From Bufo bufo (lineage: Eukaryota > Chordata > Amphibia > Anura > Bufonidae), in contig NC_053392.1 of the NCBI RefSeq assembly GCF_905171765.1, positions 500,880,556 to 500,944,555 on the forward strand: a stretch of DNA of 64,000 bases, given 5' to 3'. The position numbers and the translations under genes are program-made. The notes under the pieces are model-generated. The model was not told where the DNA came from and made no database searches. It worked only from the letters and a program-made list of their open reading frames with translations. Every line of letters begins with the position of its first letter. Position 1 is the stretch's first letter. Positions 42,950-53,412 of this stretch are shown here, one piece after another.

Positions 42950-44868
42950 TTACAGATTGATTTCAAAGGCCTCATTCAGGCCATAGGGATTGAGGCTATT
43001 GAGTTAAAAAAATCCAATACATCTCACGGCGTCTGATGTATTGGACGTCTTTTTTGGAGATGAATTGGAATTTGTTCAATGGGTGTTACAGAAAACCCGA
43101 CAGCAATGCCTTCATGGTGTTCGGCCGCATGTCTGGACACGCTATGCTTCATATATTTCTTTCTTATATTGGAACGATGTTTGTTAAATCTGTTGCGCCA
43201 AGTCTGGATGGTACGGCCTACGTATTGTAGATGGCATGGGCACTCGAGCAAACAAATTACATGATTCGAATTACAGGTTAAATGATGTTGGATTAAGAAG
43301 GAGTCTCCATTGATTCGGCTGTAAAAAGATGACCTTTGGTAAATACTGATGCAGCATAGACATCTTTGGTGGCTGCATTTGAAGCTGCCTTTGGGGGCCC
43401 TAGTGTCCTGGTCCTGATTGTTAGTAGGAAATGTTGCTGATCTTAATTTGCTGGGCGCCAGAATGTTTTTCAGAGTTTTCGCTCTTCTAAAGGTGAAACG
43501 GGGAATCTCTGGAATGATTTGGCTGAGTATCAGATCCCTTTTCAGGATGTGCCAGTGTTTTCCTAGTGTAGCTTTTATAGCATTATGGTTCTAATTGTAT
43601 GTTGTTATGAAATTGAAGCAATAGGAAGTGGTATTAGTGTTCACCCCTATTTTCTGAGCTGGGGCTAGACATTCTAATTGTGTGAGTTTGGCTGCTTTTT
43701 CTCTGGCTCCCATAATGATATTGCTTGGATACCCCTTCTGATTAAACCTAGATGTAAGGGTATCGCATTGTGAAGTGAAGTCCGTATCCAGTGTGCAGTT
43801 ATGCCGAAGTCGTTTGAACTGACTAAATCGAATGTTCGACTTCCATTTCCTATAATGTGTACAGCCAAATTGCTGTTGCTATCTACCTTTTTGAAAAAGG
43901 TACAGGTTTTGATTTAGTTATTTTAGATAAAAATCTCTAGGTCTAGGAATTGTACTTTCTTCTTGTCATATGTTCTTAAAAAAGAGATGCCCAGTTGTTG
44001 GTGTTAAGGTGGGAAATGAAGTCTTCTATTGTTGACTGCTCACCATCCCAGATGAAGATAAGATCATCAATATATCTTTTAAAATAGATGATGTTTTTGG
44101 ACCGGAACTTTGATTGGTAAATAAAAGTTTCTTCAAACACTCCCATAAACAAATTCGCGAAGCACGTCCCCATCGCGGTCCCCCGTATCTGTTTATAGAT
44201 CTGATCTAGAAATGTAAAAACATTGTGGGTGAGGATGAATTCCATACCTTTAATGATGAAGGTTTTCTGTTGTATAGGGATTTTCTGGTCATTGTTTAGG
44301 AAGGTGGATACACATTTGAGCCCTAAATCATGAGATATATTTGTGTATAGGGCTGATACATCTAAGGTCAGCCAATAATAGCTGTTTTTCCATTTTATAT
44401 ATTTTATAGATGTTATTAGGGATGTGGAATCTTTTAGATGTGATTTTAAATTAAGGACATATTTTTGAAGGTGTATGTCGATATAGTGGGAGAGATTCCT
44501 AGTGAGAGAGGACACCCTAGAGATAATGGGTCTACCGGGGGGATTTTTTGGGTCTTCGTGAATTTTAGGGAGGTGATAAAAGGTAGCAAGAGTTGCCTCT
44601 TTCACAAGGATATATTCTTTTTCCTTTTTATCTAAGACTGTTTCTGCTGATTTTATTAGTCTCTCAAACTCGTCTTTGTCTTGACTTGACGGATCGTTGT
44701 GGAGCGGTAAATAATAATTTTTATCTGAAAGTATATTAAGAGCTTCTTTTATATACTTCTCTCTGTTCTGAATTACGATCCCACCTCCTTTGTTCGCATT
44801 TCTTATTATTATACTCGTGTTAGTTTGTAAATTTTTGAGGGCTGCTTTCTCGAACGGTTTAAGATTAT
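42950..44868 (-). pseudogene. PLE2 ORF2, RT and GIY-YIG part
   Basis: Minus strand. From 44868: HNLKPFEKAALKNLQ, NANKGGGIVI (Asn in place of the Asp of PLE1), FYHLPKIHEDPKNPPGRPII, LDVSALYTNI, RGTAMGTCFANLF (shortened by a few residues against PLE1), RYIDDLIFIW. The endonuclease LLECPCHLQYVGRTIQTWRN is at ~43190-43255, shifted in frame near 43050 (HLQK then RRPIHQTP). The stop is at 42950-42952. Several frame changes lie between 43260 and 43980. Not functional. Confidence 0.85.
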
Positions 44869-44873
44869 GTTTC

Positions 44874-45109
44874 TGTAACAGTCACGTACACACACACACA
44901 GGGGGGAGGATAGTTACCACTGAGCTCCACCCTCACCCCTGGCCCTGCCTACTTGCCTCACGAGTCCTGATGACAGGGGACAACTGGACGGCAGTCCCTA
45001 ACTTAGGATACGTGCGGGAAGGACAGACAAGACAAATAACGGATAGTGAAGCTAAGCAGCAGGTCTGTGGCTGATGGGAGACCGAGTGCGCCTTCGGCAT
45101 CCCATTACA
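44874..45109 (-). repeat. 3' LTR of chromovirus 2, internally deleted
   Basis: Plus-strand reading TGTAACAG...CATCCCATTACA. Compared with the right copy, about 430 bp between GGATAGTGA and AGCTAAGCAG are missing. Adjacent is the polypurine tract (minus strand AAAAGGGGGGGTAC). Confidence 0.8.
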
Positions 45110-46606
45110 GTACCCCCCCTTTTACGAGGGGCCACCGGACCCAAGACTTCAGGCGATGGCCTTTCAGGGTATTCTAAATGAAATTTTCGAACAAGTCTAG
45201 GAGCATGAACCTCCCTGGCAGGTACCCAAGATCTCTCTTCAGGTCCATACCCCTTCCAGTGAATCAGGTACTGCAAGGAATTATGCACCTTCCTGACATC
45301 CACTATTTTAGACACCACATACTCGACAGCATCATTAACAAGAACCGGCAGAGGCGAGGCTTTTGATGGTACTACCGGTTCAAAATATTTTTTAAGTAAA
45401 GATTTATGGAACACATTATGAATGTGGAATGACTCGGGCAGCTCCAACCTAAATGATACCGGGTTAATCACCTCCATGATCTTATATGGTCCAATAAAAC
45501 GAGGAGCAAACTTTTTAGAATCTACCTTAAGAGAGAGATTCTTGGAGGACAACCATACCTTATCCCCAACCTGAAAATTCACCCCCCTTGAACGTCCTTC
45601 TATCGGCCTTGAGTTTCTGAGAACTTTGAGCCTTTTCTAAGTTCGATTGAACCCGGGGCCAAACTGTGCACAGTTCAGAGGAGAGCCTATCCGCCTCAAG
45701 GTTAGAGGAGACGGATGACCCAGAATGAAAACGGGGATGGAAACCATGGTTACAAAAGAAAGGTGAAACCCCAGCAGAAGAATTGACACTGTTATTCAAA
45801 GCAAATTGAGCCAATGGAAGAAATTTAACCCATAATTGCTGGTCATCAGCAACATACAACCTCAAGAATTGTTCCAGAGACTGATTAAGGCGTTCAGTCT
45901 GCCCATTACTCTCAGGTTGGTAGGCAGAGGAAAAAGACAATGAAATTTTCAATTTTTGACAGAAGGCCCTCCAGAATTTGGACACAAACTGCACACCCCT
46001 GTCAGAAACAATATTTTACGGGATATCATGCAATCAAACAATTTCTTTCACAAAAATAGACGCCAGGGTTTTGGCATTCGGGAGTTTAGACAGGGGAATT
46101 AAATGGACCATCTTGCTAAACCTATCGACCACTACCCAAACCACAGTCTTACCCTCTGCCGGCGGTAGGTCAGTTATAAAGTCCATCGAGATATGGGACC
46201 AGGGTCTACTGGGAATGGGTAGGGGTCATAGGTTATCAGAAGGGCGAGTCCTAGGTGTCTTGGACCTGGCACAAACCTCACAGGCTGACAAGTAGGACTT
46301 GACATCCCTAGTTAGAGTGGGCCACCAATAAGATCTAGAAACCAGATCCTTAGTGCCCTCAACACCTGGATGTCCACAAAAGGCAGAATCGTGACACTCA
46401 CCCAACAGCTGGAGACGAAATTGTACGGGAACAAACAACTTATCTGTTGGGGTGGATACCGGTGCCAGATGTTGTTCAGACCTAATGCAAGCCGAGATAT
46501 CCTGGGTTAGAGCTGCTATGAAGATTTTTGCTGGTAGGATGGATTCAAGTGGTACCTCAGTAGGTTGAAAAGCATGGAAGCTCCGAGATAATGCGTCCGC
46601 CTTCAC
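45052..46606 (-). pseudogene. chromovirus 2 integrase and chromodomain, broken
   Basis: Minus strand: KADALSRSFHA (RNase H end, 46606), finger HPGVEGTKDLV...CEVCARSKTPR (46250-46390), a shifted stretch holding the core (46000-46230), then MQFVSKFWRAFCQKL (45994) and NGQTERLNQSLEQF (~45900; Glu of the catalytic triad). After a frame change near 45570 come VGDKVWLSSKNLSL, chromodomain VSKIVDVRKVHNSLQYLIHW and ERSWVPAREV. The C-terminus overlaps the LTR. At least three lesions. Confidence 0.85.
45053..45087 (+). other. 5S rRNA-like segment in chromovirus 2 LTR (left copy)
   Basis: AGCTAAGCAG...GATGGGAGACCGAG on the plus strand. See the longer copy at 49877-49917. Confidence 0.55.
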
Positions 46607-48630
46607 ATTTTTACTTCCCGGCCTGAACGTAATGGAAAAATCAAAATGAGTAAAAAAACAGAGCCCATCTGGCTTGATGGGGATTCAACCTCTTAGCAGA
46701 CTCGAGAAACATAAGGTTTTTATGGTCAGTGACAACAGTTACACAATGCCTTGCCCCCTCCAGAAAATGCCTCCACTCCTCATTTAATGGCCAGCAGCTC
46801 CCTATTCCCTATGTCGTAGTTTCTCTCCGTGGGAGAGAATTTCCTGGCGAAGAAGGCACAAGGTCTCAGGTTAGTGAGGCTAGCAGAACCTTGTGAAAGG
46901 ACTGCTCCTGCGCCGTCCTCGGACGCATCCACCTCCACAATAAAAGGTCTCTCCTGATCAGGCTGGATCAGAATGGGAGCGCTACTGAATGCCTTTTTTA
47001 ATTTTTCAAATGAAGAAATGGCCTCAGTAGACCAATTCTCCAAATCCGCCCCTTTCTTAGTAAGGTCGGTCAACGGTTTAGCAATAACAGAAAAATTCAT
47101 AATAAATTTACGATAGTAATTGGCGAAACCTAAGAACCGTTGTAAGACCTTTAAGGATGAAGGTCTTACCCATTCCTTAATTGCTAGTACCTTACCAGGA
47201 TCCATTTTGAAGGTGTGAGTAGTCAGAACATGCGCTAGAAACAGAATCTCCTGTACACCAAAGACACATTTCTCTTGCTTAGCGGATAGCTGATTCTCCC
47301 TCAACACCTCTAATACTTGTTTAACATGAGACACATGGGATTCGAAGTCAGGAGAGAATATCAAAATGTCGTCAAGATAGACAATAACAAATTTACCTAA
47401 GAACTCCCTAAGAATGTCATTCATAAAGTTTTGGAACACAGCTGGGGCATTGCTGAGTCCAAAAGGCATCACCTGATATTCAAAGTGTCCTGCCGGAGTA
47501 TTGAACGCCGTCTTCCATTCGTCTCCCTCCTTGATTCGGATTAGATTGTATGCCCCTTTCAGGTCAATCTTGGAAAACCAGGTTGCCCCCAGAACCTGGT
47601 TAAATAAATCCGGAATCAATGGGAGGGAGTATCTATTCTGGACAGTGATTTTATTTAATCTCCGGTAATCGATACATGGCCTAAGACCACCATCTTTTTT
47701 CTTAACGAAGAAAAACCCCGCCCCCATAGGAGAGACAGAAGGTCTAATATGCCCTTTACCAAGGCTCTTCTTAATATAATCTTCCATGGCCTTGCGTTCA
47801 GGCTTAGAAAAATTATAAATTCGCCCCTTAGGAAACTTGGCCCCCGCTACTAGCTCTACAGTACAATCATAAGGTCAATGGGGGGGTAGAACCTCCGGGG
47901 TTGGTGATGAGAATACATCAGAATATTCCCTAACAACAGTGGGTAAAGTATCAGACTTTACTGAAACCCCAGCCTGTACCACGGACAAGCACGAGTCACA
48001 CTTAGGCCCCCATCTCACCAACTCCCCCTTGGACCAATCTATAGTGGGGTTATGTAGTTGCAGCCAAGGCAGGACTAAAAGGGAACATCTCTCTGAGTGG
48101 CACACACCCACGGTTAGAGAAATCTCTGAGGTACATGAGCTCACCGTACCACCAATAAGAGGAGTAGCATCAATAGCCATGACATGGATAGGAGTTGGTA
48201 AAGCAAACATTGGAAAACTCAATCTTACAGCGTACTCAAAGTCAATAAAGCTGGCCGCTGAGCCAGAATCAATAAAGGCCTTACCCTGCCATTTATCTAC
48301 CCCCAGAGAAATCGTAATGGGTACCAAAAGCTTATATTTAGAAAAATCAGGGGGTACCTGGTCTTTAGGTTGGCTTGCCTTAGGAGACTTGACAGAGAGG
48401 ACCTTCTTAGGACACTGGTTGATCCAATGGTCAGGATCTCCACAGTAAAAGCATTCTCCACGTCTGCGGCGAAGATTCCCTCGGCGAAGATTCCCTCGGG
48501 TCATGCCAACCTGCATGGGTTCCTCGGTGGAGACCTCAACGTTGTCTCTGGGATAGGCCTCTGGCTGGACCACCATCTGGGAAGAGAACTGTCGTTCCTG
48601 TCGTCTCTCTCTAACCCGTTTTGACAACAA
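46607..48630 (-). pseudogene. chromovirus 2 zinc knuckle, protease, RT and RNase H
   Basis: One minus-strand frame from 48630 to 46780, with a single TGA at 47875-47877 (LPPH stop, then PYDCTVELVAG) that looks like a CpG change of CGA. Contains CFYCGDPDHWINQC (intact CCHC knuckle), AFIDSGSAASFID (protease), FSKIDLKGAYNLIRI, MPFGLSNAPAVF, YLDDILIFSPDF (RT) and VDASEDGAGAVL...NRELLAIK (RNase H). After 46780 the rest of RNase H ([15 protein letters not shown]) is frameshifted. Confidence 0.87.
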
Positions 48631-49221
48631 GGGTCATCATCTCCTCTAAGGTCTCTGGAAGTTGATAACTGACCAGAAGATCCTTTAAATTATCAGACAG
48701 ACCTGACCTGACTCTTCAGGGCTGGTTCGTTCCATCCTGAGGGGACACACCACCTTCTGAATTGGGTGCAATAATCCTCTGCAGGTAGATTGCCCTGAAC
48801 CAGTGCCTTTAGAGCCGTCTCGGCTACCAGAGCCCTGTCTGGTTCATCATAGAGGGTACCCAGGGCCTGAAAGAACCCCTCCACAGAAGTTAAACAACTC
48901 GCGCCAGCAGGTAAAGAGAACGCCCAGTCCTGGGGATCACCCTGTAGTCGGGAAATGATAATGCCCACGCGTTGACTCTCGGGGCCAGAGGACACGGGCG
49001 CAAACGGAAGTAAAGTCTGCAACTCTCCTTAAAAGAGAGAAACTTCTTCCGGTCTCCAGAAAAGGGTTCCGGGAGCTTAATCTGGGGCTCAAAATGCGGA
49101 CTGGAGGCCTGAAGAGTGGAAGAACCTTGCCCTAACTCAAAAGAACTTTTTTTTTCCCTAGCTCCTGCACCATCTGCGTCAGATTAGAGACATGGTCAGT
49201 CAGGGTCACCAGAGGATTCAT
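48631..49221 (-). pseudogene. chromovirus 2 gag N-terminal part, frameshifted
   Basis: ATG at 49221 (MNPLVTLTDHVSNLTQMVQE), then frame changes; the capsid-like part is VGIIISRLQGDPQDWAFSL and YCTQFRRW at 48700-48980. It joins the knuckle frame after a shift near 48640-48690. Confidence 0.75.
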
Positions 49222-49249
49222 TATACAGTGGTTATTGGGCCTGTTAATC

Positions 49250-49918
49250 TGTAACGGTCACGTACACACACACACAGGGGGGAGGATAGTGACCACTGCG
49301 CTCCACCCTCACCCCTGGCCCTGCCTACTTGTCTCACGAGTCCTGATGACAGGGGACAACTGGACGGCAGTCCCTAACTTAGGATACGTGCGGGAAGGAC
49401 AGACAAGACAAATAACGGATAGTGACCGGACCGGATCAAAACCAAGAGGACAACGCAGTACAGAGGGATAAGCAAAGAATGGTCAGGAGAAGCCGGGGTC
49501 ATAAATACCAGGAGAGTCGAGAAGTACCAAAGGAGTCCGCAAAGAATAGTCAGGTGGAAGCCGAGGTCAAAATACCAGGAGGGATGCGCAGTACAGGAGG
49601 AGCAGGCAAAGGATCGTCAGGGAACAGGATCAGGTAAGTATACAGGTATCCAACAAACGCCAGGAACCTAAATTAACAGGCAACCTGTGGCCAGCAGGCT
49701 GCCTGTATTTATAGTGGGGAGTGAGGGTCATGTGACGTGGCCAGCGTCACATGACCGACAGACCGACCAGTCGAGCACCGAGTGATCAGCTCGGCGCTCA
49801 AGGCAGACCTAGGAGCACGGAGCCTCCCAGCTAGCAAAGCCGCCCTGGGAACGAAGTCAAACACAGATCCTCGCTCCCGAAGCTAAGCAGCAGGTCTGTG
49901 GCTGATGGGAGACCGAGT
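49250..49918 (-). repeat. 5' LTR of chromovirus 2
   Basis: About 669 bp, plus-strand reading TGTAACGGTCACG to GGGAGACCGAGT; the last ~25 bases present in the left copy (GCGCCTTCGGCATCCCATTACA) are absent. Frames on the plus strand here are not genes. Confidence 0.82.
49877..49917 (+). promoter_or_regulatory. 5S rRNA-like internal-promoter segment in chromovirus 2 LTR
   Basis: CCCGAAGCTAAGCAGCAGGT followed by GATGGGAGACCG. Vertebrate 5S rRNA has GAAGCTAAGCAG and GATGGGAGACCG in the same order, the former overlapping box A of its RNA polymerase III internal control region and the latter close to box C. Spacing is shorter here (about 13 bases against 22). The segment is antisense to the element, in the first ~70 bases of the LTR (U3). 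Whether it binds TFIIIA is unknown. Confidence 0.6.
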
Positions 49919-50308
49919 TAATTTGTCTAAAATCATTGGAAACTAGGAAGTAGAATGTATCCAAGAAATTGCCCTTATGATGGATAGGGTAGAAACTAGA
50001 CGGTGGTTTGAGACCTGATGGAATAGCTCTCGTTGCTTCTCCCTCTGCTATTGGAATGGTGTGGGTTGTTGTTTGGGGTTTTCTTACTGAATTCTCTAAC
50101 ATTTTGAAGTGTCGCTTTATGGTAAGTTTTTTGATGAAACGGTTTAGATCTAAAAACAGGTCAAATTCATTAATTTTGCTTGTTGGGCAAAACGACAGGC
50201 CTTTCGATAGTACTTCAGTTTCTGCTTTTTTCAGGGTGTATGACGATAGGTTAAAGATACCCAAAGAAATTTCACTGTTTCCTCTGTTATCTGGGTTTTT
50301 GTTTTTAT
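49919..50308 (-). pseudogene. PLE2 ORF2, N-terminal part
   Basis: Minus strand: LGIFNLSSYTLKKAETEVLS, LSFCPTSKINEFDLFLDLNR, FYPIHHKGNFLDTFY and VSNDFRQIN, the same order as PLE1 18500-18870. It is cut at FRQIN by chromovirus 2; about ten codons seen in PLE1 (QGSPPHPHKK) are missing at the junction. Confidence 0.85.
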
Positions 50309-51164
50309 TTATATTTTCTTTTTTCTTTTTCTTTTTACCTGCTCTACATCCTCTTCTTGTTTTTTTCTTTTCGTGGGTTTCCGGCCTAGTGGGTGAAAAA
50401 AATGTGTGATACTGGTTGTTTTGGGACTTTTCAAGATGGGGTAAGCTACCGTGGGATGTTTGAGAGGGGGTAGGGCTATGAAGGAGATGGATGTAGATGG
50501 ACCTGCTATGGAACGGTCTTCTGTAAAAGGAGGATCCGATTGAATAGTATTGGGATGTAGATGTTTATTGCTGGGTGTGGTGGGTGAGGGATAGACTGGT
50601 TGATTGTGGGTGGGCATCGTACAGTCCAATTCAATGGAAAATGCTGGGGGTGTACAGGTATGTATGGTGAGAAACGAATCGGCTTCTACATCTGAAGAGT
50701 TGGACGGAGTAGAAAACCTAGACTGAGGCGGCGAAATAGGATGGGAATGGGTGGGGAAAAGGGCGGCCGGGAGGTTAAGTGGTCCACACCCTGCCGTTAT
50801 GTTTTCTGGGAAAACGGTAGATGGAGAGGTGATGAATATTGTGTTGTTTGGAGTTGGAAGTGGGCCAAGTTTGCTTGGAGTGAGTAATGGAGTATGGAAC
50901 TCCAGCTTGGAGGAATCTGGCTGTGAGGTTGGAGTTCCTCTGCAGCCGGTGATAGCATAGGTAGAATCTATTTATCTTCCTATATTTTCTGTATTATTCT
51001 GGATTGATAATTCCACCCTACCCATATGTAGTGGGTCTGTGGAAGCTTGTGGTTCCCTAGGTTTGAATCTGGGGTGGGACCGTGAGCTATTGTAATTAAT
51101 GGGCTTGTTTCTGTTGGAATAGATATTGCGTGGTTTATGATGTTGTTGTGTATGGTATTTGTTC
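50309..51164 (-). pseudogene. PLE2 ORF1, C-terminal half
   Basis: Minus strand: HHKPRNIYSNRNKPINYNSS (~51130), a frame change, then PSTSISFIALPPLKHPTVAY, HFFHPLGRKPTKRKKQEEDV and a poly-Lys end, stop at 50309. It corresponds to PLE1 12250-12463 plus 17918-18479. The N-terminal half was lost by 5' truncation. Confidence 0.7.
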
Positions 51165-51477
51165 TGCATCTATTAAGACCGTCTCCACCGGTGATTTCGC
51201 ACCGAAGCAGAACCCTCTGCTACAAATATATTTTCGGGGACTGGACATCCCATCCAAAAGAACATGCAGTCTGCGGCTGCAGTCCCGGTACAACGGTCCT
51301 ATCTGTACGAAGTCTCCAATAGAGTTGTGCCTATATTAGCACAACCCTACAAGGTGAGCTTGGATATTCCTCACTACATTATTGTGTTGTTTGAACATAC
51401 TACCCTATTGTGCGCCCCTTTTTTTTCCTTTCTCTTTTCCCCTCTCTTTTCAGATTTGTCCACCTTATATGACATGA
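51165..51477 (+). repeat. inverted pLTR piece at the 5' end of PLE2
   Basis: On the plus strand: CTATTAAGACCGTCTCCACC, GGTGATTTCGCACCGAAGC and AGTTGTGCCTAT.TTAGCACAACCCTACAAGGTGAG, collinear with PLE1 11125-11350 and inverted relative to the rest of PLE2. It ends at the TSD. Confidence 0.75.
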
Positions 51478-51639
51478 ATGTTAGGTGACAGACTGGCCAT
51501 TGACTCTACAGGGAAATTTGCCGGTGAGCCAGTGCACATGGGGCAATCTGGCCCTCCTGATGGCTGTGAGCCAGGTACATAACAATTAATTAATTTTAGG
51601 AGAAGCAGGTACATATGCATCTGTCCAGCGGTCAATAGA

Positions 51640-53412
51640 CATCCCCTTAATTTAAAGTTTAGAGGGCCATCCAGCCAGAAACGGTAAAATATGGTGCAGC
51701 AGAATTCCAGTCTGCACAAAATTGCCTTTTTGGACAATGCCCCTCTCAATGTAATAAACGCACTCTTGACCCACACACATACCACCGTTCCCTCACCTAT
51801 TGAGAAGTGTCATGGCTGCTGCCAGGTAGGCCCATTGTGATTTCATTGTCCATGGATGCTGAGAGGCTTCATTATGACATGCTTAGCGTTCCTTCTATGA
51901 AAATTTTTATGGTAACTGTCATACTAACTTGAGGCTGCCACTTTGATCTGCTGTTGGACAGACTGGCAATCCAGTGAAATAGTGCTTCCATGAATGGTTT
52001 GGATTTCAAAAGAGAAAGCCAGCAATAAGGAATGCAAGTCTCTGTGCGCTATTGCTTGCAGTTGCACAGAAGCGCTGGGCTGGATCCTAATCTCAGGTTT
52101 CTAGGGCTGATAGTTCAGGTGCAGAGATCCTAGGGAAGTTCCGTACCAGCACAGTGTGTTGATTGATCTGACAGGCGTGAATTCAATATTCCTAGTCCAA
52201 AACTTTTCAAAAGGTATGGTATCTTATGGATGGGGTGGGTGGTGCAGACATTAAGCTTATCTAAACTTGGAATTCAGCAGCCAAGAAACCTAAACAAGAG
52301 ATGCTTTGGCCCCACAGTTGGCCAACTGACGCCCCCTTGCTGTGATAGCAGGTGTGCAGGTTTGCATTCCAAGTTTAGAGAGCAATCCTGCCAGAAATGG
52401 TTAAGACAGCTCATGTGTTCTGCACTTGCCAAAATATCCTTTGGCAAAATTCCACTCTGCACAAAAGTACCTTATTGGACAATGCCCCTCTCCTTGTAAC
52501 ACATCTTTTGCCCACACACATAGAAACGCTCCCTCATGTGTTCATCCATACCTGACTGAGTAATGAAGCATCATGACTGCTGCCAGCTAGGTAATCAGCC
52601 AGGACCCATTGTGATGTCATCATCCATGGATGCTGAGTGGCTCTATTATGACACGCTCAGTGTTTGTTCTATGGAAATTTTTAAAGGGGCTGCAACTTTG
52701 ATCAGCAGTTCTGTAAATCCAAAGAAATAGTGCAGTGATGAATGGTTTGGATTGCAACAGCAGAGGCCAGAAAGGAAGAAAGCTAGTCCCTGTGCACTGG
52801 AACGCTAGGTTAGATCCTGCTCTCAGGTTCCTGGAGCAGATAGGTGAGGTGCAGAGATCCTGGGGAAGTTCGGTACCAGCACAGTGTGATGATTGGACAG
52901 ACAGGTGTGAACTCAATCTCCCTGGTCCAAAACTTTTTAACAGGTATCCATTTCTACAGAAGGGAGGTGGGGTGCAATTTTTAAACTAATCTGAAACTGA
53001 AATACAGAGGCCAAGAAGAAAAAAACAAGAAATGGTTTTGCCTTGGCACTGGCCCATTGACATCATCTTGCTGTGACAGTGGGTGCGCAGGTTTGTATTC
53101 TAAGTTTAGAGAGCAATCCTGCTAGAAACGAGTAAGACGCCTCATGTGTTCTGTACTTGCCAAAATACGCTGCAGCAGTATTCCAGTCTGCAGAAAAGCT
53201 CCTTTTTGTAAAACGACCCTCCCCTTCTAAAAGAGCACCCTTGATTCACACCCATACAAATGGTCCTCACCTATTGGTGCGCATGGTTCCACACCTGACT
53301 GAGGAATGAAGTGTCATGGCTACTGCCAAGTAAGTAAAAAGCCAGGACCATTGTGATGTCATCATCCATGGATGCTGAGGGGCTTCATTATGACACGCTC
53401 AGTGTTCCTCAG
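51640..53412 (+). repeat. ~750 bp tandem repeat, about 2.4 units
   Basis: Landmarks recur near 51690/52440/53175 (TCCAGTCTGCACAAAA), 51835/52605/53350 (CATTGTGATGTCATCATCCA), 51855/52625/53368 (GGATGCTGAG) and 52160/52890 (GATTGRWCWGACAGGYGTGAA). Units differ by many substitutions and small indels, so it is old. No recognisable coding. Confidence 0.8.

Larger units (their letters stand above)
44874..49918 (-). mobile_element. Ty3/gypsy chromovirus 2, degenerate, inside PLE2 ORF2
   Basis: LTR copies at 44874-45109 and 49250-49918; on the minus strand the interior reads gag, protease, RT, RNase H, integrase, chromodomain. The left LTR is internally deleted and the right one lacks its outer ~25 bases. 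About 30 bp of PLE2 are also missing at the junction, so no TSD remains. LTRs, gag and pol differ from chromovirus 1; it is a separate family. Several stops and frameshifts show it is older. Confidence 0.88.
41708..51477 (-). mobile_element. Penelope-like element PLE2 (5'-truncated), split by chromovirus 2
   Basis: 9 bp TSD ATGTTAGGT at 41699-41707 and 51478-51486. On the minus strand: inverted pLTR piece (51165-51477), ORF1 C-terminal half, ORF2, and 3' pLTR (~42950 to 41708) with a mutated hammerhead. Same family as PLE1 (GIFNLSSY, HFFHPLGRKPTKRK, LDVSALYTNI nearly identical) but with different terminal sequences. The 5' pLTR and the ORF1 start are absent: ORF1 is cut near 51165 and joined directly to inverted pLTR sequence. 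Confidence 0.87.

Noticed and set aside
49857..49920. A functional 5S rRNA gene
   Set aside because: Only the internal control blocks are present, spacing is shortened, the 5' and 3' stems of 5S rRNA are missing, and it lies within an LTR. Kept only as a 5S-like segment.
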